DNA from: Pseudomonas sp. SCB32
GTDB lineage: Bacteria > Pseudomonadota > Gammaproteobacteria > Pseudomonadales > Pseudomonadaceae
Length of the DNA stretch: 64,000 nucleotides
NCBI RefSeq assembly: GCF_009189165.1
Contig: NZ_CP045118.1
Span: forward strand, 3,224,001 to 3,288,000
Direction of reading: 5' to 3'
Made by a program: the position numbers and the translations under genes. Positions 24,836 through 32,721 of the stretch are shown here, in pieces; within the stretch, counting starts at the first letter, position 1, and the number at the start of each line of letters is the position of its first letter. Under the pieces are notes generated by a model that saw only the letters and a program-made list of their open reading frames with translations, did not search any database and was not told where the DNA came from.

Positions 24836-25774
24836 ATGAACACCGAAGCCATCGCCACCCTGCGCGAGCAGCTGCTCACCGCCCTGAACCCCGCCCCCGC
24901 GGAAACCCGCCGCCTGTTCCACGGCCGCGGCCGGCGCTGGCCGGGGCTGGAGCAGGTCACCGCCGACTGGCTGGAAGGCGTGCTGCTGGTTTCGCTGTTC
25001 CGCGAGCCTGCCGAAGACGAACTGGCGGCACTCAGGGCGATGCTGGTCGAACTGGCGCAAAGCGAAACCTGGCTCGCCACCGGCGCCCGCAGCCTGATGC
25101 TGCAGCACCGTTACACCCTGGACAGCACCATGGAAGTGCTCCACGGCGAAGCATTCGACGGCTGGCAGATCAGCGAACACGGCCTGCGCTACCAGCTGGA
25201 CCTGGGCCGCAAGCAGAACAACGGCCTGTTCCTCGACATGCGCTACGGCCGCCAGTGGGTGCAGGCCAACTCCGCAGGCCTGCGGGTGCTCAACCTGTTC
25301 GCCTACACCTGCGGCTTCTCCGTGGCGGCGATGGCCGGCGGTGCGCAGAAGGTGGTCAACCTCGACATGGCCCGCGCCGCGCTCAGCCGGGGCCGCGACA
25401 ACCACCGCCTGAATGGCCACGACCTGTCGAAGGTGAGCTTCCTCGACCACGACCTGTTCAAGTCCTGGGGCAAGGTGAAGAAATCCGGCCCGTACGACCT
25501 GATCATCATCGACCCGCCGAGCTTCCAGAAAGGCAGCTTCGTCCTGGACAAGGACTACGCCCGCGTCCTCCGGCGCCTGCCGGAATTGCTGGACGGCTCC
25601 GGCACCGTGCTGGCCTGCGTGAACGACCCGGCGGTGGGCGTCGACTTCCTCCTCCAGGGCATGGCCGCCGAGGCGCCGCAACTGCGCTTCGTCGAGCGCC
25701 TGGAAAACCCGCCGGAATTCACCGATATCGAGGAAGACAGCGGCCTCAAGGCGCTAGTGTTCCGCCTGGGTTGA
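24836..25774 (+). CDS. Class I SAM-dependent methyltransferase, RlmI/RlmK-like
   Basis: A 312-residue methyltransferase. SAM motif I is VLNLFAYTCGFSVAA (residues 151-165), the acidic loop is VVNLDMARAAL and the catalytic motif is DLIIIDPPSF (DPPSF at 226-230). The segment LFLDMRYGRQWV matches rRNA large-subunit methyltransferases of the RlmI/RlmK (YccW) group, but this protein lacks an N-terminal PUA domain of full RlmI. The target may be an rRNA base, although that is inferred from similarity. Its start follows AAAGA, and it seems to be its own transcription unit or to extend from the kinase gene 49 bp upstream. Confidence 0.82.
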   Translation: MNTEAIATLREQLLTALNPAPAETRRLFHGRGRRWPGLEQVTADWLEGVLLVSLFREPAEDELAALRAMLVELAQSETWLATGARSLMLQHRYTLDSTMEVLHGEAFDGWQISEHGLRYQLDLGRKQNNGLFLDMRYGRQWVQANSAGLRVLNLFAYTCGFSVAAMAGGAQKVVNLDMARAALSRGRDNHRLNGHDLSKVSFLDHDLFKSWGKVKKSGPYDLIIIDPPSFQKGSFVLDKDYARVLRRLPELLDGSGTVLACVNDPAVGVDFLLQGMAAEAPQLRFVERLENPPEFTDIEEDSGLKALVFRLG

Positions 25775-25814
25775 TCCGCTGAGCCGGTGCGATGCGGTAG
25801 AGCAAAGAGCGACC

Positions 25815-25895
25815 GTAGGATGGTGTGGAGCGAAGCGATACCCATCGATTCCGAGCACCCGCCGCATGGGTATCGCTTCGCTCCACCCATCCTAC
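25815..25895. repeat. REP-like inverted pair
   Basis: Two arms of the GTAGGATGGxGTGGAGCGAAG family in inverted orientation form an imperfect hairpin of about 33 bp per arm. The same element occurs at 35845-35925 and 41325-41405. It separates the methyltransferase from the repair operon and may help to end transcription. Confidence 0.7.
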
Positions 25896-25982
25896 AGAGC
25901 CCCCCAAAACGCTGTAGGCCACATCCCGATGAAAGGCCGCACTAACCCTTGCGGCAGCGCCCCCACCGCGCCATCCTAGGCA

Positions 25983-25998
25983 CTGTATGTAAAACCAG
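25983..25998. promoter_or_regulatory. LexA-like SOS box of the FAN1/helicase operon
   Basis: CTGTATGTAAAACCAG fits the CTG-N10-CAG LexA pattern with an A/T-rich centre. With flanks it reads ACTG-N10-CAGT, and it ends 10 bp before the start codon of the FAN1-type gene. One position departs from the CTGT-N8-ACAG form. The position would block transcription or initiation from this promoter. Confidence 0.65.
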
Positions 25999-26007
25999 TG
26001 AAAACTG

Positions 26008-27657
26008 ATGCTCGTGCCGCTCGACCCCAGCCTCTACTACCTGACCAACTTCCACCGCGCCCTCGACTGGATCGACGAACGCTACGCCGACCTGCTCGAC
26101 GCCGAGGAAGCCCGGTTCATCGCCGATTTCCGCGCGCTGCCGCTGCCCTCGCGGGCGCTGCTGGTACGGCTGGTGATGCGCAAGGGCCCGCACTTTCGCG
26201 CCGGCAAGCTGAGCTACGCGGAGATCGGTGACATTCCCAGCGCCGCCGCGCCGCTGCTGGAGCTGGGCTGGCTGGACGACGCCTATCCCCTGGCGCTGGA
26301 AGAGCTGCTGCCGCTGCTGCTCAAGGACGAACTGCTCGCACGCTTCCGCGATGACCTGCCGCGCGGCGCGCTGAAGAAGGCCGAACTCTACGAGCACCTG
26401 CACGCCTACCACGAGCAGGTGCAGCCGTTCGCCGGCTGGTACCCGGACCTTGACCGCCTTTACACCCTGATGGCGACGCCGCTGTGCGACCGCCTGCGCC
26501 TGCTGTTCTTCGGCAATCTGCAGCAGGACTGGTCCGAGTTCGTCCTCGCCGACCTCGGCATCTTCCGCTACGAAACCGTCCCTTTCACCGCCGATTCCCG
26601 AGCCTTCCGCAGTCGCGACGACCTGGAGGCGTACATCCACCTGTGGAACGGAGCCGTGCGCTTCGAGACCGGCGAACCCATCGGCGAGCTGCTGGACGAG
26701 CTGGGCGACTTCCACAGCGACAACCCCTACCTGCAAGCCCGCCACGGTCGCCTGCTGTACCGCATGGCCTACCAGCTGGAGCGCGAAGGCGAGCTGGACG
26801 CCGCGCTGGCGATGTACCGGCGCACCGCTGCCGAGGGTTCGCGGCAGCGGCAGATCCGTGTGCTGGAACGCCTGCAACGCTTCGAGGAAGCCCACGCGCT
26901 GGTGCAAGCCGCCCTGGCCGCGCCGGAAAGCGACGGCGAGCTGCAGTTGGTAGAGCGCGCGCTGACCCGTCTGGTCCGCCAGCTCGGTCTACCGAAGGAA
27001 AAGGCCAGCAAAACCGCGCCGCCGCTGCGCATCGACCTGGAACTGCCACGCCCGGACGTCAACGTCGAGTTCGCCGTGCAGGCCGTGCTTCACGAGGACA
27101 AAGCACCGGTGCACTACGTGGAGAACGCGCTGGTCTGCAGCCTGTTCGGTCTGCTCTGCTGGGACGTGATCTTCGCCCCGCTGCCCGGCGCCTTCTTCCA
27201 CCCCTTCCAGGCCGGGCCCAGCGATCTCAACCGCAGCGACTTCGTCAGCCGCCGCGCCGAAGCCTTCGCCGCACGCCTGGCGCTGCTCGAAAGCGACGCG
27301 TACCTGGAGGCGATCCGCGAAACCTGGGTCGCCAAGTTCGGCATCCTCTCGCCTTTCGTGCACTGGGAGCTGCTGGACGAAAACCTGCTGGAGCAGGCCC
27401 TGCACTGCCTGCCGGCGGCGCACCTGAAGCTGTGGTTCGAGCGCCTGCTGGCCGACCCCAAGGCCAACCGTGCCGGCATGCCCGACCTGATCCAGTTCTG
27501 GCCCGGCGAGGCGCGCTACCGGATGATCGAGGTGAAAGGCCCTGGCGACCGCCTGCAGGATAACCAGAAGCGCTGGCTGGCCTTCTGCGCCGAGCACGGC
27601 ATGCCGGTGGAGGTCTGCTACGTGCGCTGGCAGGGCGAGGCGGACGAGCCCTCATGA
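26008..27657 (+). CDS. FAN1-type VRR-NUC domain nuclease
   Basis: A 549-residue protein with the C-terminal VRR-NUC (PD-(D/E)xK) nuclease domain. Visible catalytic residues are Asp493 in GMPDLIQFW, Glu508 and Lys510 in IEVKGPGD, then QKRWL. The earlier helical region with TPR-like repeats and the N-terminal SLDPSLYYLTNF-like sequence (here LDPSLYYLTNFHRALDW) matches bacterial FAN1 homologues, which cleave branched DNA and help repair interstrand crosslinks. The ATG at 26008 has no clear ribosome site and comes directly after a LexA-like box. It overlaps the helicase gene by ATGA, so the nuclease and helicase are made together, probably under SOS control. Confidence 0.9.
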   Translation: MLVPLDPSLYYLTNFHRALDWIDERYADLLDAEEARFIADFRALPLPSRALLVRLVMRKGPHFRAGKLSYAEIGDIPSAAAPLLELGWLDDAYPLALEELLPLLLKDELLARFRDDLPRGALKKAELYEHLHAYHEQVQPFAGWYPDLDRLYTLMATPLCDRLRLLFFGNLQQDWSEFVLADLGIFRYETVPFTADSRAFRSRDDLEAYIHLWNGAVRFETGEPIGELLDELGDFHSDNPYLQARHGRLLYRMAYQLEREGELDAALAMYRRTAAEGSRQRQIRVLERLQRFEEAHALVQAALAAPESDGELQLVERALTRLVRQLGLPKEKASKTAPPLRIDLELPRPDVNVEFAVQAVLHEDKAPVHYVENALVCSLFGLLCWDVIFAPLPGAFFHPFQAGPSDLNRSDFVSRRAEAFAARLALLESDAYLEAIRETWVAKFGILSPFVHWELLDENLLEQALHCLPAAHLKLWFERLLADPKANRAGMPDLIQFWPGEARYRMIEVKGPGDRLQDNQKRWLAFCAEHGMPVEVCYVRWQGEADEPS

Positions 27658-29969
27658 GCTACGCCATCGCCGTGCGCGCGCTGTGCGAATTCACCGCCAA
27701 GGAAGGTGACCTCGACCTGCGCTTCACCCCCGCCCCCACCGCCCAGGAAGGCATGGCCGGGCATGCCACGGTGGTCTCTCGCCGGGGGCTGGGCTACATC
27801 GCCGAACTGCCGTTGCGCGGCGAATATCCGGGGCTGGTGGTCAGCGGCCGCGCCGACGGCTACGACCCGACCGAAAACCTGCTGGAAGAGATCAAGACCC
27901 ACCGCGGCGACGTCGCGCGTATCCCGCAGAACCACCGGCTGCTGCACTGGGCGCAGGTGAAGGTGTACGGCTGGCTGCTGTGCCAGACCCTGGAGATCGA
28001 CGCCATCGATCTGGCCGTCGTCTACTTCAACGTCATCACCCAGAAGGAAACCGAAATCCGCGAGCGCTTCGCCGCCGCCGATCTGCGCGCCTTCTTCGAG
28101 CTGCAGTGCCAGCGCTTCGTAAAGTGGGCCGAGCAGGAAAGCGCCCACCGCGTCGAGCGCGACCAGGGACTGGAGGCGCTGCGCTTCCCCTACGCCGAGT
28201 TCCGCCAGGGCCAGCGGATGCTCGCCGAGTCGGTGTACCGCGCCGCCCGCGACGGCCAGACGCTGATGGCCCAGGCCACCACCGGTATCGGCAAGACCCT
28301 CGGCACGCTGTTCCCGCAGCTCAAGGCCTTCCCCGGCCAGCAGCTGGACCGACTGTTCTTCCTCACCGCCAAGACCCCCGGCCGGCGCCTGGCCCTGGAC
28401 GCCCTGGCGACCCTGCGCCAGCAGGAGGCCGCGCAGCCGCTGCGGGTGCTGGAGCACGTCGCCCGCGACAAGGCCTGCGAGCACCCGGACAAGGCCTGCC
28501 ACGGCGAATCCTGCCCGCTGGCCAAGGGTTTCTACGACCGCCTGCCCGCCGCCCGCGAGGCCGCGCTCAAGCAGCGCTGGCTGACCCAGGAAACGGTGCG
28601 CAAGGTGGCGCTGGAGCACCAGGTCTGCCCCTACTACCTGAGCCAGGAGCTGTGCCGCTGGGCCGACGTGGTGGTGGGCGACTACAACTACTACTTCGAC
28701 ATGACCGCCCTGCTCTACGGCCTCACCGTGCTCAACGACTGGAAGGTCACCCTGCTGGTGGACGAGGCGCACAACCTCATCGAGCGCGGCCGCGGCATGT
28801 ACAGCGCCGAGCTGGACCAGGGCGAGTTCAACGCCCTGCGCAAGGTCGCCCCGGCCAAGCTGAAGAGCGCGCTGGAACGCGTCGGCCGGCACTGGAACCA
28901 GCTGCACCAGGACCAGGACGTGGATTACCAGATCTACCCGACCATCCCCGACCTGTTCATCGCCGCGTTGCAGAAGGCCGTCAGCGCCATCACCGACCAC
29001 CTCACCGACCAGCCCACCGGTAACGAGGCCGAGCTGTTGAGCTTCTATCTCAACGCCATGCTGTTCTGCCGGCTGGCCGAAGCCTACGGGCCGCACTCGC
29101 TGTTCGACATCACCCGCCACGACGTCAGCGCGCGGCGCGTGCTCTCGACCCTGTGCCTGCGCAACGTGGTGCCGGCGCCTTTCCTCGCCGAACGCTTCAA
29201 GGTGGCGCATAGCACCACGCTGTTCTCCGCCACGCTGACCCCGGCGCACTACTACGCCGACCTGCTCGGCCTGCCGGAAGACGCCGGCTGGCGCGAAGTG
29301 GAGTCGCCCTTCCACGCCGAACAGCTGGAAGTCCATGCGCTGAGCAACCTGTCCACCCGCTACCAGCACCGCGAGGCCAGCCTCACGCCGATCAGCACGC
29401 TGATGGCCCGGCAATTCCGCGCCCGGCCCGGCAACTACCTGGCCTTTTTCAGTAGCTACGCCTACCTGCAGCAGGCGCTGGAACGCTTCACCGCCGAACA
29501 CCCGGATATCCCCTACTGGGTGCAGTCGCGCAGCATGAACGAACTGGAGCGCCAGGCCTTCCTCGACCGCTTTACCACGGACTCGCGCGGCATTGGCTTC
29601 GCCGTGCTCGGCGGCGCCTTCGGCGAGGGCATCGACCTGCCGGGCGACCGGCTGATCGGCGCCTTCATCGCCACACTGGGCCTGCCGCAGGTGAACGAGG
29701 TCAACGAGGAGATCAAGCAGCGCATGCAGGGAATGTTCGGCGACGGCTACGACTACACCTACCTGTTCCCCGGCTTGCAGAAAGTCGTTCAGGCGGCTGG
29801 CCGGGTCATCCGCACCCCCACGGATTCGGGGGTGATCTACCTGCTCGACGACCGCTTCAACCAACCGGCGGTGCGGCGGTTGCTGCCGGGGTGGTGGAAG
29901 CCGGAGCGATTGAAGTTCATCGCCGACCCGCCGCGGTCGAAGGCGCCGCAGGGGGATCTGCTGCTGTAA
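27654..29969 (+). CDS. Cas4/RecB-like nuclease fused to XPD/DinG-family Fe-S helicase
   Basis: A 771-residue protein. Residues about 55-110 look like a PD-(D/E)xK nuclease of the Cas4/RecB type: Asp68 in GRADGYDP, Glu79 and Lys81 in EEIKTH, and the QxxxY motif Gln101-Tyr105. A superfamily-2 helicase follows, with Walker A TTGIGKT (209-215), four or five Cys typical of an iron-sulfur cluster (Cys275, 282, 287, 325 and nearby 334), DEAH at 370-373, and C-terminal motifs GGAFGEGIDLPGD and QAAGRVIRTPTDSG. It is coupled to the FAN1-type gene. The pair is a plausible crosslink or branched-DNA repair module; the polarity and in vivo role are unproven. Confidence 0.9.
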   Translation: MSYAIAVRALCEFTAKEGDLDLRFTPAPTAQEGMAGHATVVSRRGLGYIAELPLRGEYPGLVVSGRADGYDPTENLLEEIKTHRGDVARIPQNHRLLHWAQVKVYGWLLCQTLEIDAIDLAVVYFNVITQKETEIRERFAAADLRAFFELQCQRFVKWAEQESAHRVERDQGLEALRFPYAEFRQGQRMLAESVYRAARDGQTLMAQATTGIGKTLGTLFPQLKAFPGQQLDRLFFLTAKTPGRRLALDALATLRQQEAAQPLRVLEHVARDKACEHPDKACHGESCPLAKGFYDRLPAAREAALKQRWLTQETVRKVALEHQVCPYYLSQELCRWADVVVGDYNYYFDMTALLYGLTVLNDWKVTLLVDEAHNLIERGRGMYSAELDQGEFNALRKVAPAKLKSALERVGRHWNQLHQDQDVDYQIYPTIPDLFIAALQKAVSAITDHLTDQPTGNEAELLSFYLNAMLFCRLAEAYGPHSLFDITRHDVSARRVLSTLCLRNVVPAPFLAERFKVAHSTTLFSATLTPAHYYADLLGLPEDAGWREVESPFHAEQLEVHALSNLSTRYQHREASLTPISTLMARQFRARPGNYLAFFSSYAYLQQALERFTAEHPDIPYWVQSRSMNELERQAFLDRFTTDSRGIGFAVLGGAFGEGIDLPGDRLIGAFIATLGLPQVNEVNEEIKQRMQGMFGDGYDYTYLFPGLQKVVQAAGRVIRTPTDSGVIYLLDDRFNQPAVRRLLPGWWKPERLKFIADPPRSKAPQGDLLL

Positions 29970-30205
29970 GCCTGCGCGCGGATATCCGTACTCCGCGATT
30001 GTCCTTGTGCCGTGCGGTTCGCGAGCAAGAACTGGGCGTCCCCCTCGGTCCTACGAAGAGCGCTCCGACTTTCCCTGTAGGAGCGGGCACCGAGGTACAG
30101 CGCCAAATTGTAGGAGCGAGCTTGCTCGCGAACCCACTCAGCGCCGGCCTTGCCGGCTGATCGCGGAGAAGCTCCGCTCCTACGAAAGAGCAGCTTTGGC
30201 TTTGG
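29970..30205. other. Intergenic stretch with short inverted repeats
   Basis: Between the helicase gene and repeat copy C lie two inverted arms of the GTAGGAGCG family (30110-30185) around a GCCGGCCTTGCCGGC hairpin. This could act as a transcription terminator. No gene is apparent. Confidence 0.5.
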
Positions 30206-30432
30206 CTTTTAAGTCTTCCAGAGAAACATCCACGCGCGCCGAATGCCCCATTCAGTAGGCCTCGTTGAAACTTCGATTCAACGAGGGAATTTTCCGTCCC
30301 AAGCGAAAAACCGGATGTCCGGGGCAAGACCTTTGCCTACTTTGGGGCGTTTGCCAAAGTAGGTCGCCCGAGGGGGCGAAACCCAGTATGTCCGCAAACG
30401 CCGAAGCCGCACAGGAACACCCAAGCCAACGC
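30206..30432 (+). repeat. Structured dispersed repeat, copy C (shortened)
   Basis: A shorter copy of the element. It begins with the AAGTCTTCCAGAGAAAC lead shared with copy B. The central branch is replaced by a simple hairpin (CCTCGTTGAA / TTCAACGAGG). It keeps the CCTACTTTGG / CCAAAGTAGG stem, with its inner loop shortened, and the CGCCCGAGGGGGCG hairpin. It lies between two repair operons. The open frames in it are not convincing genes. Confidence 0.75.
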
Positions 30433-30549
30433 AGCAGACCTGCAACACCAGAGCAAGAGAAAGCGCCGACCCTGCCGGCGGATCGCGGGCAGGGCCCGCT
30501 CATACAGAAAGCGCCCCGCGCGTCCGAATCCCCTTCAGACCAACCACCA

Positions 30550-30591
30550 TTGACGCCCCCACTCCACCGGATAAACTGTATATCCATACAG
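30550..30591 (+). promoter_or_regulatory. imuA promoter with LexA box
   Basis: TTGACG (30550-30555) and TAAACT (30572-30577) with 16-bp spacing form a plausible sigma-70 promoter. The LexA box CTGTATATCCATACAG (30576-30591), a near-perfect CTGT-N8-ACAG palindrome, overlaps the -10 and start region. This is the expected control of the SOS mutagenesis cassette that follows, about 100 bp downstream. Confidence 0.85.
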
Positions 30592-30689
30592 CGCAATCCG
30601 AGCCATCCCATGCCCCGCCACCCCATTTCCCTCCCCCGGCCCTCCTGCCGGACACCTGACCGTCGTCGCTTGCCGACCAGGAGCGAGTG

Positions 30690-31304
30690 ATGGGCAGCGT
30701 GGTCGCGCTCGACACCCTGTTCCATCAGCGCCAGGTCTGGAAGGGCCAGCCCCAGGGCCTGCCGCCCAGCCTGCAGCCCACTGGCCACACGGTGCTGGAT
30801 GCCACCCTGCCCAGCGGCGGTTGGCCGGAAGCGGCGCTCAGCGAAATCCTCCTGGCCGCCGAAGGCACCGGCGAGCTGCAACTGGTCTGGCCGACCCTCG
30901 CGCGGCTCAGCGCAGCCGGCGAACGCATTGTGCTGGTCGCCCCCCCCCACATCCCCTACCCGGCCGCCTGGCAGGCCGCCGGGGTCGCGCTGGATCAGCT
31001 CGCCATCGTGCAAGCCAGCGGCCGCGACGCCCTCTGGGCCGCCGAGCAATGCCTGCGCTCGGGCAGTTGCGGCGCCGTGCTGTGCTGGCCGCAACAGGCC
31101 GACGACCGCGCCCTGCGCCGTCTGCAGGTGGCCGCCGAAACCGGGCAGGCCCTGGCCATCGCCTACCGCTCGCAGCGTGAAGCGCTCAACCCCTCGCCCG
31201 CCGCCCTGCGCCTGGCGCTGGACGCCAATCCGGCGCAGCTGCGCGTGCTCAAGTGCCGGGGCGGCCTGGCGCCGGCGCGGCCCATCCCGCTGCCCTGGCA
31301 CTGA
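30690..31304 (+). CDS. imuA: ImuA, SOS translesion-synthesis accessory protein
   Basis: A 204-residue RecA/SulA-like protein. It carries the region LPSGGWPEAALSEILLA near residues 40-60 and IVLVAPPHIPYPAAWQAAG, both typical of ImuA, the first protein of the ImuA-ImuB-DnaE2 mutasome. The start ATG at 30690 has AGGAG 7 bp upstream; a GTG directly before it in frame is less likely. It is followed 7 bp later by imuB and is under a LexA box. It helps recruit the mutasome to RecA or the replication clamp during DNA damage. Confidence 0.92.
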   Translation: MGSVVALDTLFHQRQVWKGQPQGLPPSLQPTGHTVLDATLPSGGWPEAALSEILLAAEGTGELQLVWPTLARLSAAGERIVLVAPPHIPYPAAWQAAGVALDQLAIVQASGRDALWAAEQCLRSGSCGAVLCWPQQADDRALRRLQVAAETGQALAIAYRSQREALNPSPAALRLALDANPAQLRVLKCRGGLAPARPIPLPWH

Positions 31305-31311
31305 GGTCGCC

Positions 31312-32721
31312 ATGCTCTGGGCCTGCATTCTCCTGCCACAGCTGGCAATGGACGGCGTGCTGCGCGGCCGTCCCGAGCCGGACGCCGCCCTGGCGCTGCT
31401 CGCCGGGCCGCCCCAGCGCCGCGTGTTGCAAGCGGTGAACCCGGCCGCGCGGGCACTGGGCCTCAAGCCCGGCCAGTCGCTCACCGCCGCCCAGGCCTTG
31501 AGCCGCGACTTCGCCACCGCCGAGTACGACCTGCGCGAAGTGCAGCGCTGGCAGAACCTGCTGGCCGCCTGGGCCTACGGCTTCAGCTCGCAGGTCAGCC
31601 AGCACTACCCGCGCGCGCTGCTGCTGGAGGTGCAGTCCAGCCTGCAATTGTTCGGCCCCTGGCCGCGCTTCGAGGCGCGTCTGCGCGAGGAGCTGAACGG
31701 GCTGGGCTTCCGCCATCGCATCACCGCCGCGCCCAATCCGGCCGCCGCGCGCATCCTCGCCAACGGCCACGACGGCCTGGCGATCCACGACAACGACCAG
31801 TTGCGCCAGTACCTGGGCAGGATGCCGCTGGAGCGCCTGGGCCTGGAGCGTGACGCCGCCACCTCGCTGGGCCGCATGGGCCTGCGCAGCCTGCAGCAAC
31901 TGCTCGCCCTGCCGCGCGAAAGCCTGGCCCGGCGCTTCCCGCCGCAGGTGCTGCGGCAGGTCGACACCCTGCTCGGCCAGCGCCCGCTGGCCCTGGAGTT
32001 TTATCGGCCACCGGACCGCTTCGAGTCGCGTATCGAGCTGAACTTCGACGTGGAATCCACCCAGGCGCTGCTGTTCCCGCTGCGCCGCCTGACCGCCGAC
32101 CTTGCCGCCTTCCTCGCCGGGCGCGACAGCGGCGTGCAGCGTTTCGTCCTGCATCTGGAGCACCACGAAGGCAGCGACACGCAAATGCCGGTCGGCCTGC
32201 TCAGCGCCGAGCGCGAGGCGGCGATGCTCTTCGAGCTGACCCGTGGCCGCCTGGAGCAACTGCAACTGCGCGCCCCGGTGCACAGCGTGCGTCTGCTGGC
32301 CGACGATCTACCACCCTTCGTGCCGCAGCACCGCGAGCTGTTCGACGACCGCCCGCAACAGTCGCTGCCTTGGGAGCAGCTGCGAGAACGCCTGCGCGCG
32401 CGACTGGGTGACGACGCCGTGCACAGTCTGGGTAGCCGCGCCGACCATCGCCCCGAGCGCGCCTGGCAAGACAGCTCCACGCCGCTGCAGCCCATCACCG
32501 AAGCTCCGCGTCCCGGCTGGCTGCTGGCCGAACCCCAGCCGCTGCGCGAGTTCGCCCCGACCCTGCTGGCGGGCCCCGAGCGCATCGAATCCGGCTGGTG
32601 GGACAGCGAGGACATCCGCCGCGACTACTACCAGGTGCGCACCCGCAGCGGCCAGCGCGCCTGGGTATTCCGCCCGGTGGGCGACGACGGGCCCCTGCTG
32701 CTGCACGGCTGGTTCGCATGA
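31312..32721 (+). CDS. imuB: ImuB, Y-family polymerase-like mutasome hub
   Basis: A 469-residue Y-family DNA polymerase homologue. The N-terminus [15 protein letters not shown] lacks the catalytic aspartate found in active Y-family enzymes at this position, consistent with ImuB being an inactive scaffold. A probable beta-clamp binding motif QQSLPW lies at about residue 347. The start at 31312 follows CTGAGGTCGCC. It overlaps dnaE2 by ATGA. It bridges the clamp, ImuA and DnaE2, giving damage-induced mutagenesis. Confidence 0.93.
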   Translation: MLWACILLPQLAMDGVLRGRPEPDAALALLAGPPQRRVLQAVNPAARALGLKPGQSLTAAQALSRDFATAEYDLREVQRWQNLLAAWAYGFSSQVSQHYPRALLLEVQSSLQLFGPWPRFEARLREELNGLGFRHRITAAPNPAAARILANGHDGLAIHDNDQLRQYLGRMPLERLGLERDAATSLGRMGLRSLQQLLALPRESLARRFPPQVLRQVDTLLGQRPLALEFYRPPDRFESRIELNFDVESTQALLFPLRRLTADLAAFLAGRDSGVQRFVLHLEHHEGSDTQMPVGLLSAEREAAMLFELTRGRLEQLQLRAPVHSVRLLADDLPPFVPQHRELFDDRPQQSLPWEQLRERLRARLGDDAVHSLGSRADHRPERAWQDSSTPLQPITEAPRPGWLLAEPQPLREFAPTLLAGPERIESGWWDSEDIRRDYYQVRTRSGQRAWVFRPVGDDGPLLLHGWFA

